Assembly: GCA_045645505.1 (NCBI GenBank)
Contig: JAZRIW010000014.1
Span: forward strand, 1-6,178
Length of the DNA stretch: 6,178 bases
DNA from: Fumia sp045645505
Lineage (GTDB): Bacteria; Bacillota; Clostridia; Oscillospirales; Ruminococcaceae
Direction: 5' to 3'
Below, in pieces: positions 1 to 5,212 of this stretch. The notes beneath the pieces were generated by a model. The model had not been told where the DNA came from and ran no database searches. It was given only the letters and a program-made list of their open reading frames with translations. Positions within the stretch are counted from its first letter, which is position 1. Each line of letters starts with the position of its first letter. Made by a program: the position numbers and the translations under genes.

Positions 1-46
1 TTGCTTTTTAAATTAAAACATGCTATCATCTAATAAACAGTAGGTG

Positions 47-83
47 AAATAAAAAGCAAGGTTTTTCAACCGAAAAACCTTGC
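47..83 (-). terminator. Intrinsic terminator downstream of the tRNA 3' end
   Basis: Perfect 12-bp inverted repeat, GCAAGGTTTTTC (56-67) and GAAAAACCTTGC (72-83), with a 4-base AACC loop. Read on the minus strand, the stem is followed by a T-rich run (complement of 47-55). It begins three bases after the CCA end of the tRNA fragment, so it is the terminator of that minus-strand RNA gene. This supports the view that the tRNA end was once part of a real transcription unit. Confidence 0.88.
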
Positions 84-85
84 CA

Positions 86-141
86 TGGCGGAGTGGGTGG
101 GATTCGAACCCACGTCCCTCAGGGGGCATCATGATTTCGAG
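86..141 (-). tRNA. 3' fragment of a tRNA, probably tRNA-Ser(CGA); candidate attachment site
   Basis: On the minus strand there is an encoded CCA (complement of 86-88), a G discriminator, a CCACTCC acceptor strand (90-96), a perfect 5-bp T-arm GTGGG/CCCAC with a TTCGAAT loop (97-113), a longer variable arm, and what looks like an anticodon loop CTCGAAA ending near 141. The G discriminator and long variable region suggest serine. The bases upstream of the loop do not pair as the other side of the anticodon stem, and no D-arm or matching GGAGTGG acceptor strand follows, so the 5' half is missing. Tyrosine-recombinase elements often recombine at tRNA anticodon loops and leave such a 3' fragment at one end. 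The variable-arm stem pairs imperfectly, so the isotype is tentative. Confidence 0.6.
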
Positions 142-220
142 CTGTTAGACAGTCTTTTTAGATAGACGAAATAAGCGGAAGTTATAGGAACTTACAAAGC
201 GATAAAAACCGCATAAAATC

Positions 221-254
221 AAGGCTTTGAGGGGTTAAAAACCTTCAAAGCCTT
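221..254. repeat. Inverted repeat (hairpin)
   Basis: AAGGCTTTGA (221-230) and TCAAAGCCTT (245-254) are perfect 10-bp arms, extended inward by a few more pairs. The T-richness on either side is only modest, so it may be a weak bidirectional terminator or a structural element of an attachment region. The function is not known. Confidence 0.6.
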
Positions 255-308
255 TGCTTTTCTCGCAAATTTCGTATTGCCACTTTTAGATAGCTTTTTT
301 TGGTTTTC

Positions 309-341
309 GCTAGAAAAGTGCTAGAAAAATGTTAGATAAAA
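309..341 (+). repeat. Three tandem 11-base direct repeats
   Basis: GCTAGAAAAGT (309-319), GCTAGAAAAAT (320-330) and GTTAGATAAAA (331-341) follow one another with no spacer. The first two differ at one base and the third is more divergent. A spacing of about one helical turn suits cooperative protein binding, as in integrase arm sites or iterons. No partner protein is visible in the window. Confidence 0.5.
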
Positions 342-508
342 ATTAAGAGAAGTGGCTCATATTTTGCACACGGCTGGCTTTTATAAGTATCATATAAGTT
401 TTACCAAACACAAGCGAAATAACTGCAATAAAAATACGGAAAACCAACAGCAATAGACTATTTTTCAAAATATTTTTAAATTATCCGTAGAAAAAATACA
501 GGAAAGTA

Positions 509-537
509 TTGACATTTAATAAAAGCTGTGGTAAAAT
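509..537 (+). promoter_or_regulatory. Sigma-A-type promoter of the AAA ATPase
   Basis: Consensus -35 TTGACA (509-514), 17-base spacer and -10 TAAAAT (532-537). Transcription should start near 544, only about 17 bases before the ATG at 561, so the ribosome site lies almost at the 5' end of the RNA. Confidence 0.8.
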
Positions 538-560
538 ACATTTAGAAAGGGGTTTTGGAC

Positions 561-1676
561 ATGCTTAAAAAGTTTCAAGTTGAAAATTATAGAGGATTTA
601 AAGACGCTCTTTTGTGGGACTTATCAGACACTCGCGATTACGGATTTCGTAAAAATTTAGTTGAAAATAAAATCGCCAAAAAATCTGTTGTTTTTGGTAA
701 AAATGGCTCGGGCAAATCAAGTCTGTGCACTGCTATTGTTGATATAACCGCCCATCTTCTTGATGCAGAAAAAGATAATGTCCCGGGACACTTATACACA
801 TATGTAGGAAATAATAAAAAATTTGCAACATTTACATATGTTTTTCAATTTGGCAAGGATGAGGTTACATATACATATTGCAAGGCTAATTTAACAACCC
901 TGCTACTTGAAGCAGTTGCAATTAATGGGAAAGAAGTTCTTCTTCATAATTTTGTTGATGAAAAAGATAATTATATAAACATCCCTGGGGCAGAAAATTT
1001 AAGGACAAAAGGATTGCAAAAGCAATTATCTGTTGTTAAATATATATACAACAATACTATTCAAGATGAAAATTCTGTTATAACAAAAATAATGAATTTT
1101 GTCAGCGGTATGCTATATTTTAGAAGTCTTAAGGATGCCAATAAATATATTGGATACCAATTAGGTAGTGAAAAACTTGATGATATTATTTTAAGTAACA
1201 ACAGGTTAGATGATTTTAATAAATTTATAAACGATATGGGACTTAATTACACTTTAGTGCCATTAAAACTCGTTAGCGGTGCATTGACTATTGGGGCAAA
1301 ATTCGAAAATGACAATGTTGTTCAATTCAGTTCAATTGCTTCTTCTGGAACGATGACACTTATGCTGTTTTATTGTTGGTTTATTGAGTTTTCAAACCTT
1401 ACATTTCTTGTAATAGATGAATTTGATGCATATTATCATCATGAACTTTCTGAAAAAATTCTTTCAATAATTCAGAGCTTTGAAAATATGCAGTCCATGG
1501 TTACAACTCACACAGTATCATTATTACATACAGAATGTACAAGACCGGACTGTGCTTTTATGATTGGTGAAGGTTATATCAAGAATTTATGTAATCTTAC
1601 TGACAGAGAATTAAGAGAGGCACACAACATAGAGAAACTCTATCGTGCCAATGAATTTGTAAAAGTCGAAGAATAA
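561..1676 (+). CDS. AAA15/OLD-like family ATPase (AAA family ATP-binding protein)
   Basis: A 371-residue P-loop ATPase of the AAA15/AAA21 (COG1106-like) group, related to SMC/ABC and OLD-type ATPases. The N-terminal ENYRGFK segment (8-14) is typical. Walker A is GKNGSGKS (46-53), an ABC-signature-like SSGTM lies at 261-265, Walker B is FLVIDEFD (282-289) with the catalytic-type D-E pair at 286-287, and TTH at 315-317 supplies the switch histidine. The length suits the family. No TOPRIM, HEPN or other effector domain is evident after the ATPase core. I chose ATG 561 over the in-frame TTG 555 because AAAGGGG (545-551) lies 9 bases from the ATG and only 3 from the TTG. Relatives often sit in defence islands with a partner such as RloB, but none follows here. 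A defence role is inferred from family and location only. Confidence 0.85.
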   Translation: MLKKFQVENYRGFKDALLWDLSDTRDYGFRKNLVENKIAKKSVVFGKNGSGKSSLCTAIVDITAHLLDAEKDNVPGHLYTYVGNNKKFATFTYVFQFGKDEVTYTYCKANLTTLLLEAVAINGKEVLLHNFVDEKDNYINIPGAENLRTKGLQKQLSVVKYIYNNTIQDENSVITKIMNFVSGMLYFRSLKDANKYIGYQLGSEKLDDIILSNNRLDDFNKFINDMGLNYTLVPLKLVSGALTIGAKFENDNVVQFSSIASSGTMTLMLFYCWFIEFSNLTFLVIDEFDAYYHHELSEKILSIIQSFENMQSMVTTHTVSLLHTECTRPDCAFMIGEGYIKNLCNLTDRELREAHNIEKLYRANEFVKVEE

Positions 1677-1706
1677 TAAAAAACTTTTGTAAAGGAGTGA
1701 TGTAAG

Positions 1707-1763
1707 TTGATTGTTTTAAGCAAAAAGAAAAAACACATTAGAAAAACTGTTGGCGCAGTTTAA
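1707..1763 (+). CDS. Putative 18-residue leader peptide 1
   Basis: A tiny ORF starting at TTG 1707 (MIVLSKKKKHIRKTVGAV), nine bases after a strong AAAGGAG ribosome site (1691-1697). It is very basic, with KKKK in the middle. Its second half lies inside hairpin I (1732-1772), so a ribosome translating it would melt that stem. It stands about 140 bases before the ribosome site of the DUF4417 gene. It could be a sensor peptide for translational attenuation, or a non-functional decoy. Translation is inferred from the ribosome site only. Confidence 0.45.
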   Translation: MIVLSKKKKHIRKTVGAV

Positions 1764-1772
1764 CAATGTGTT
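1732..1772 (+). promoter_or_regulatory. Leader hairpin I
   Basis: Nested inverted repeat: outer arms AACACATT (1732-1739) and AATGTGTT (1765-1772), inner arms AAACTG (1744-1749) and CAGTTT (1756-1761). It overlaps the 3' part of leader ORF 1 and ends just before hairpin II, so the two would stack in the transcript. Confidence 0.65.
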
Positions 1773-1773
1773 C

Positions 1774-1832
1774 TTTACGGGTATGCTGAACGCATACTGT
1801 GTTGTTAAGTATAGTTTAGCATATCCGTAAAC
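1774..1832 (+). promoter_or_regulatory. Leader hairpin II with a competing alternative pairing
   Basis: Arms at 1774-1791 and 1814-1832 form 18 pairs, two of them G-U, with an inner ATACT/AGTAT stem (1794-1798, 1808-1812). Two alternatives are visible. GTATGC/GCATAC (1781-1786, 1792-1797) makes a small local hairpin. TCCGTAAAC (1824-1832), the 3' edge of the big stem, is also perfectly complementary to GTTTACGGA (1882-1890), which includes the start of the GGAGGT ribosome site of the DUF4417 gene. No T-run follows, so transcription termination is unlikely and control of translation is the better reading. Confidence 0.65.
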
Positions 1833-1860
1833 AAAAATCAAGAGTTTGGAGGAAATTTTT

Positions 1861-1923
1861 ATGATTTCTACGATTTTTAATGTTTACGGAGGTAATAAAC
1901 TTTATGACAAATGTACAATTTAA
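1861..1923 (+). CDS. Putative 20-residue leader peptide 2, overlapping the DUF4417 start
   Basis: ATG 1861 lies 8 bases after GGAGG (1848-1852) and opens a 20-codon frame (MISTIFNVYGGNKLYDKCTI) that stops at 1921-1923. It overlaps the first codons of the DUF4417 gene in a different frame. A ribosome on it would pass through 1882-1890 and expose the DUF4417 ribosome site, so translational coupling is plausible. Expression is inferred from the ribosome site alone. Confidence 0.45.
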   Translation: MISTIFNVYGGNKLYDKCTI

Positions 1924-2569
1924 TAACAATTATGATGTTTTCCATGCATTCTTGGTAGAAAATGCTGACTATGATGGTTATTTTGAGTTGCCTGTCATCA
2001 GGACAAGCGACAAGCTCCCTGATAAGGTCATAACATTTTCAAAGGCAATGTCTAAAACATGGGACGATTTTGACTGTTGGGTGGTCTTTTACGAGCATGA
2101 CAGGGATTTTGAAAGGCTTTGGAACAAGCCAAGACAATATCTCGATAAGTTGAAAAAGTTCAAGGGTATCATATCCCCCGACTTTAGTCTTTATCGAAAT
2201 ATGCCTTTTATCATGCAAATGTGGAATACATATCGCAGCAGGGCTATTGCCGTTTGGTTGCAGAATAACGGCGTTGAAGTCATCCCAAATGTAAGATTCG
2301 GGGATGAAAGAACCTTCTCTTTCTGCTTTGACGGGATAGAAGAAAATAAAACTGTCGCAGTAGGCACACATGGATGCATTAAGCGCAAAGAGGATAAAAT
2401 TTTCTTCAAAATAGGTCTTGCCCGAATGGTACAAAGGCTGTCACCTAAAACCATAATAGTATATGGTAGTGCACCTGACAGCATATTCAAGCCCTATAAG
2501 GATATGGGTATCAATATCATAGCTTTTGAAAGTGAATTTTCAAAGTCCAGAAAGCAGGTGACTGCTTAA
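1904..2569 (+). CDS. DUF4417 domain-containing protein
   Basis: A 221-residue soluble protein recognised as DUF4417. The core runs from ISPDFSLYRNMP (about 90-101) through the MWNTYRSRA helix (106-114), VIPNVRFGDER (126-136), the glycine-rich VGTHGC (153-158), SPKTIIVYG (180-188) and the terminal FESEF (208-212). The family's biochemical function is unknown to me; members are frequent in Firmicutes mobile elements. ATG 1904 was preferred over the in-frame ATG 1880 because GGAGGT (1888-1893) lies 10 bases before it. The residues after FESEF (SKSRKQVTA) look family-variable, and their DNA recurs at 3515-3552. The TAA stop overlaps the ATG of the toxin gene (TAATG, 2567-2571), so the two are probably translationally coupled. 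Confidence 0.85.
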   Translation: MTNVQFNNNYDVFHAFLVENADYDGYFELPVIRTSDKLPDKVITFSKAMSKTWDDFDCWVVFYEHDRDFERLWNKPRQYLDKLKKFKGIISPDFSLYRNMPFIMQMWNTYRSRAIAVWLQNNGVEVIPNVRFGDERTFSFCFDGIEENKTVAVGTHGCIKRKEDKIFFKIGLARMVQRLSPKTIIVYGSAPDSIFKPYKDMGINIIAFESEFSKSRKQVTA

Positions 2570-2575
2570 TGGGTG
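2538..2575 (+). repeat. Cassette junction repeat, copy 1 (within the DUF4417 3' end)
   Basis: These 38 bases, covering the DUF4417 tail, the AGGTGA ribosome site and the toxin start codon, recur identically at 3515-3552. A decayed form lies at 4755-4775. Here the repeat is coding and has no upstream inverted partner, so it looks like the parent copy. Confidence 0.9.
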
Positions 2576-3177
2576 GAGGAGTAAGAGGAAATTTTGGAAA
2601 CACTCAAGGGAGTCGCGAGTATGACTGGAGAAGTGTTTTAGACAGTGTGAGTAATGTTCTAACTGGCGCATCGCTTATTCCGGGACTTGATACTTTTACA
2701 AACTTAGCATCAATACCTGTTGACCTTGCAAGAGGCGATTTTGTTTCTGCGGGACTTAGTGCACTTGGTGTTGTCCCAGTAGTTGGAGAAATTGGGGATG
2801 CAGCAAAACTTGCTAAAATGGCAGACAAGGCTGTAGATATAAGTAGAGCTACTAAAACGGCTACTAATTTTAAAAGTTTTCCAAAAAAAATTCATATAGG
2901 AAAACAAGGGAAACACATATTGGGGCATAACAACTATCAAAAGGGTAAAAGTATTCTTAATATTTCGACAGGAGATGCACAAAAACTAATAAACAAATAT
3001 ACTGGAAAAGGTCGAAAAATTGGAACAAATAGAGAGATTGTTAATTTTAAGAAAGTAATAGGAAAATATGTTGACCCAACGACGGGGAAAGCGTATGACA
3101 CCACTGTTGGGACAATACATTATTCCAAATCTGGAACACATCTTGTGCCAGATAAACCTATTAATTGGAGGAAATGA
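2569..3177 (+). CDS. Polymorphic toxin with pre-toxin region and Ntox50-like C-terminal domain
   Basis: A 202-residue protein. Residues 1-14 are a glycine-rich GNFGNT box. Residues about 24-92 are a hydrophobic helical region (SLIPGLDTF at 35-43, DLARGDF at 52-58, VVPVVGEIGDAAK at 68-80) like the pre-toxin segments found just before toxin tips in Rhs/LXG-type proteins. The C-terminal domain (about 106-202) matches what I recall of Bacterial toxin 50 (Ntox50), a predicted RNase family: GKQGKHILG (111-119), NYQKGKS (122-128), NREIV (154-158), VIGKYVDP (163-170) and HYSKSGTHLVP (184-194). There is no signal peptide, LXG, Rhs or other export domain, so it is either intracellular, an orphan tip, or exported in trans. 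It starts at ATG 2569, overlapping the DUF4417 stop, with AGGTGA (2556-2561) 7 bases ahead. The putative immunity gene begins at its 3' end. Confidence 0.82.
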   Translation: MGGGVRGNFGNTQGSREYDWRSVLDSVSNVLTGASLIPGLDTFTNLASIPVDLARGDFVSAGLSALGVVPVVGEIGDAAKLAKMADKAVDISRATKTATNFKSFPKKIHIGKQGKHILGHNNYQKGKSILNISTGDAQKLINKYTGKGRKIGTNREIVNFKKVIGKYVDPTTGKAYDTTVGTIHYSKSGTHLVPDKPINWRK

Positions 3178-3179
3178 AA

Positions 3180-3494
3180 ATGTATTTTTGGAATGACAAG
3201 GAAGAAAAAATTATAGGAAAATTTATTAATAACATTGATAGATATGAAGAAGAAGAACTAATATTAAAATGGAAAGATGGAAGCGAAGTTCATGCGATAT
3301 TTGATACTTATATTGAGGATGAGTCTGATTGCGATATGGACGAAGAGGAATATGAGGAATTTTGGTCTTTTGTTTTCAAAGGTATTAGCGTACTCGGTGA
3401 ACCGCCTATAAGTATAACTGAAGATGATTATTTTATGGTGAATTACCTAAACTTTCCTAAAGAAATACTTGTTGGCAACACGAAAATTAATTAA
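3180..3494 (+). CDS. Putative immunity protein for the Ntox50-like toxin
   Basis: A 104-residue, strongly acidic protein with an acidic stretch (YIEDESDCDMDEEEYEE) leading into a WSFVFK segment. Small acidic proteins directly 3' of a toxin tip are typical immunity partners that block the basic toxin's active site. The position just after the Ntox50-like gene is the main argument, and the family name is not known to me. ATG 3180 is 8 bases from GGAGG (3167-3171). The in-frame ATG 3174, which overlaps the toxin stop as ATGA, would be only 2 bases away, and TTG 3165 overlaps the site, so 3180 is preferred. Confidence 0.68.
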   Translation: MYFWNDKEEKIIGKFINNIDRYEEEELILKWKDGSEVHAIFDTYIEDESDCDMDEEEYEEFWSFVFKGISVLGEPPISITEDDYFMVNYLNFPKEILVGNTKIN

Positions 3495-3505
3495 AGTTGT
3501 GCCTT

Positions 3506-3539
3506 GTCACCTGCTTTCAAAGTCCAGAAAGCAGGTGAC
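3506..3539 (+). promoter_or_regulatory. Perfect hairpin enclosing the ribosome site of the second toxin
   Basis: GTCACCTGCTTTC (3506-3518) and GAAAGCAGGTGAC (3527-3539) form a flawless 13-bp stem with an 8-base loop. The right arm contains AGGTGA (3533-3538), the ribosome site for ATG 3546. The downstream sequence is not T-rich, so this is not a normal terminator. In the transcript it should hide the start of the second toxin. The right arm is part of the repeated junction; the left arm is an inverted copy of it. Confidence 0.8.
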
Positions 3540-3552
3540 TGCTTAATGGGTG
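3515..3552 (+). repeat. Cassette junction repeat, copy 2
   Basis: Identical over 38 bases to 2538-2575, including the relic TAATG junction, but here without any DUF4417 coding frame upstream. It therefore carries the old gene's 3' tail as a non-coding ribosome-binding leader for the second toxin. Confidence 0.92.
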
Positions 3553-4169
3553 CAGGGAAATCAGGAAATTTTGGTAATACAAAAGGCAATAGTCTAGATG
3601 CCTTAAGCAATCTTTTGACCGCTGCCTCACTTATTCCTGGGTTGGATACTTTCACAAATTTGGCATCAATACCTGTTGACCTTGCAAGAGGCGATTTTCT
3701 TTCTGCAGGACTTAGTGCTATTGGTGCAATTCCAGTTGTCGGTGAGGTTGCAGATGTGGCCAAGTATGCAGATAAAGGAATTGATATCGCTAAAACAGTG
3801 GATAAAGCGAGCGACACCGCTAAAGCAGCTAAGAAAGCTTCAAAGATTACAAGTGTATCTGATAATGCTAAAAGTGTTGCAAAGAAATATAATCTTGGCA
3901 AAAACGGCTATTTTGGAACAAAAGGGAAAAACACTAGAGTATTCAAAAGTAATGATCCTATAAAATCTTCCGCCGATTTTTACAAAAAAATCAGTAAAGG
4001 TGGAAGTGTAAGAATTTTGCCAAATGGTAAGGGTGTACAAACAACATTTTCCGATAAATCAAGTGTTGTTTATAGAGTAATAACAAAGACTCCCAACAGC
4101 CCTGCGGTAGAAATAACAGTTAAAACCCCCGGCAAAATTAAGCCACAAAAAATTCATTTTATAAAGTAA
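3546..4169 (+). CDS. Polymorphic toxin paralogue with the same pre-toxin region and a different C-terminal domain
   Basis: A 207-residue protein. The first roughly 85 residues are a paralogue of the upstream toxin: GNFGNT box at 7-12, SLIPGLDTF at 28-36, DLARGDF at 45-51, IPVVGEV at 62-68. One 36-base stretch is identical at DNA level (2707-2742 and 3663-3698). From about residue 90 the sequences are unrelated. A lysine/alanine-rich linker (87-114) leads to a tip with YFGTKGKNTRV (122-132), DFYKKI (144-149), LPNGKG (158-163), VVYRVI (174-179), NSPAVEI (184-190) and a terminal KIHFIK (202-207). I recognise this tip as a recurring polymorphic-toxin C-terminus but cannot name its activity. There is no signal peptide. 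ATG 3546 is used because AGGTGA lies 7 bases ahead; the frame is open back to TTG 3504, which has no clear ribosome site. Confidence 0.75.
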   Translation: MGAGKSGNFGNTKGNSLDALSNLLTAASLIPGLDTFTNLASIPVDLARGDFLSAGLSAIGAIPVVGEVADVAKYADKGIDIAKTVDKASDTAKAAKKASKITSVSDNAKSVAKKYNLGKNGYFGTKGKNTRVFKSNDPIKSSADFYKKISKGGSVRILPNGKGVQTTFSDKSSVVYRVITKTPNSPAVEITVKTPGKIKPQKIHFIK

Positions 4170-4183
4170 AGGAGTGAGGTTGA

Positions 4184-4726
4184 GTGATATATGTAACTTT
4201 GAATAATAATATGGAAGAAATGTTAAGAAATATAAAAGAATCCAAATTTATTTCATACGAGTGTGGAAAAGTTTTTGGCAACGCATATGGAAACTTGAGA
4301 ATAAATACAGATAAATCATCAGTTGAGATCACTAATCTTCAAAAAACAACCCCGTTCTTTGATACCGAAGAAGAGGTGGCTGGATTTAAATGCAAAATGG
4401 TAGAATCTGATAGTACATTTAAACCTTATTGTGAAGAACCATTTGAGGCATTTGAAGTAGGCGAATCTATTAAAGATATAGAGATAGTAAATGATTCGAT
4501 TTGTATAAATGACGGTGAATTTGAAATTTCATTTGATCAGGCAATTATCATAAGAACTGAAAGCAAATTAATAATGTTTTCGCGAGACATATGGTTCTCA
4601 GAGGATATAACCATTTCTGAACATGATGATTATAATTCCATATTCCCTATATCACAGGTTGTTGATTCGTGGTCTGACGATGGTGAAAACAAAGTGAATG
4701 TAATCAGGACTAGTAGAAAATTATAG
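4184..4726 (+). CDS. Putative immunity protein for the second toxin
   Basis: A 180-residue acidic protein (rich in E and D) with no membrane segment or signal peptide. It starts at GTG 4184, nine bases after a strong AAAGGAG site (4168-4174), and the gap to the upstream toxin stop is 14 bases. Its C-terminal part (SRDIWFSEDITI, FPISQVVDSWSDD) looks like a beta-rich recognition domain. I do not recognise a named family. The immunity role is inferred from position directly 3' of the toxin, acidity and the parallel with the preceding cassette. Confidence 0.62.
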   Translation: MIYVTLNNNMEEMLRNIKESKFISYECGKVFGNAYGNLRINTDKSSVEITNLQKTTPFFDTEEEVAGFKCKMVESDSTFKPYCEEPFEAFEVGESIKDIEIVNDSICINDGEFEISFDQAIIIRTESKLIMFSRDIWFSEDITISEHDDYNSIFPISQVVDSWSDDGENKVNVIRTSRKL

Positions 4727-4733
4727 GACCGAG

Positions 4734-4775
4734 CACCTGCTTTCTAAAAATGTAGGAAGCAGGTGATTGTTTAAT
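4734..4775 (+). repeat. Cassette junction repeat, copy 3 (decayed, hairpin-forming)
   Basis: CACCTGCTT (4734-4742) and AAGCAGGTG (4757-4765) form a 9-bp perfect stem, extended by G-U, C-G and two A-T pairs. The right side continues with a slightly altered junction (GGTGATTGTTTAAT, 4762-4775), where the former TAATG start has become TAATC. The toxin start codon is therefore gone, and no toxin frame follows. Confidence 0.8.
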
Positions 4776-4806
4776 CAGCAAAGTTTATTAAAGGTTGTGG
4801 TAACTA

Positions 4807-5172
4807 ATGACAAGTAAAGAGCTTAATTTAAAATTAATAGAATCTTTCCCAGAAATCAAAGATGTTTATTATGAGGAAACATCTTGGCAGGACGGAGATG
4901 AAACAGGATCGCATGTCGTTTATGCAGATATATTTGTGCCTTTTATAAAGGCACAAATATCTGATGGCAAAGAACAAGTAATAGCTGATGCATTTCATTA
5001 TATTGAAAAATTGCTTGAATTAAATGATGAATATGCAAATGAGGTAATAGCTTTGAGTGTTCTTGAATCATTACTTTTTGATGAAGATGTAGATAATGCG
5101 TTTTTTATCGAATCTGCCAAACCAAAAACTTTAGAATTAATTCAAGAAATTATACAAAGTTTAGAAGAATAA
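4807..5172 (+). CDS. DUF7674-like protein, probable orphan immunity protein
   Basis: A 121-residue acidic, mostly helical protein. The pattern of an N-terminal ESFPEIKD, a central ADIFVPFIKAQI, an FHYIEKLLEL helix and ALSVLESLLF resembles the DUF7674 family, whose members I associate with immunity-type genes in toxin loci. It follows the third junction repeat, where cassettes 1 and 2 carry a toxin, but only 31 toxin-less bases lie between the junction and this ATG. It is thus best read as the surviving immunity half of a deleted cassette. The ribosome site is mediocre (AAAGG 4790-4794, 12 bases from the ATG). A 31-base palindrome lies inside the gene at 4930-4960. Confidence 0.65.
   Translation: MTSKELNLKLIESFPEIKDVYYEETSWQDGDETGSHVVYADIFVPFIKAQISDGKEQVIADAFHYIEKLLELNDEYANEVIALSVLESLLFDEDVDNAFFIESAKPKTLELIQEIIQSLEE
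4930..4960. repeat. 14-bp perfect inverted repeat inside a coding region
   Basis: ATATTTGTGCCTTT (4930-4943) and AAAGGCACAAATAT (4947-4960) are separated by only TAT. The stem would be very stable in the mRNA. It encodes ordinary family-like residues (IFVPFIKAQI), so it may be chance, or a regulatory or cruciform site. Confidence 0.75.
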
Positions 5173-5212
5173 TTTAAAACAAGCTATTTTTTTATACATA
5201 GAGGAATGTAAA

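Larger units (their letters stand above)
142..508. other. Non-coding stretch between the tRNA fragment and the ATPase promoter
   Basis: I see no convincing gene on either strand, and no integrase or integrase remnant. It holds an 11-base palindrome CTGTTAGACAG (142-152) right at the tRNA boundary, two copies of TTTTAGATAG (156-165 and 284-293), a long hairpin (221-254) and three tandem 11-base repeats (309-341). Such repeats would fit the arm sites of an attachment region, but that is inference. The part from about 342 to 508 is AT-rich and shows nothing clear. Confidence 0.5.

Noticed and set aside
86..430. tmRNA (ssrA) on the minus strand, because the T-arm region resembles a tmRNA 3' end
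   Set aside because: The 3' end reads TCCGCCA with a G discriminator and not the tmRNA TCCACCA, and no tmRNA 5' motif or tag reading frame was found in the following 350 bases.
342..508. Remnant of an integrase gene near the tRNA fragment
   Set aside because: Forward and reverse reading of this stretch gave only short frames with no recombinase motif.
2039..2982. Minus-strand open frames across the DUF4417 and toxin 1 genes, and similar ones at 3491-4040 and 5264-5797
   Set aside because: They are antisense shadows of well-supported genes, without ribosome sites or recognisable domains.
3506..3545. Intrinsic terminator between the first immunity gene and toxin 2
   Set aside because: The stem is strong, but TGCTTAATGG follows and there is no T-run; the right arm is the ribosome site of the next gene.
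3504..3545. Upstream TTG start adding 14 residues to toxin 2
   Set aside because: There is no good ribosome site, the added residues are only a translated junction repeat, and the equivalent ATG is the start in cassette 1.
3676..3963. 95-codon plus-strand frame inside toxin 2
   Set aside because: It is out of frame with the paralogous toxin region and lacks a ribosome site; its length follows from the composition of the real gene.
2538..4775. CRISPR array
   Set aside because: The repeats are about 1 kb apart and enclose genes; no regular short repeats or spacers exist.
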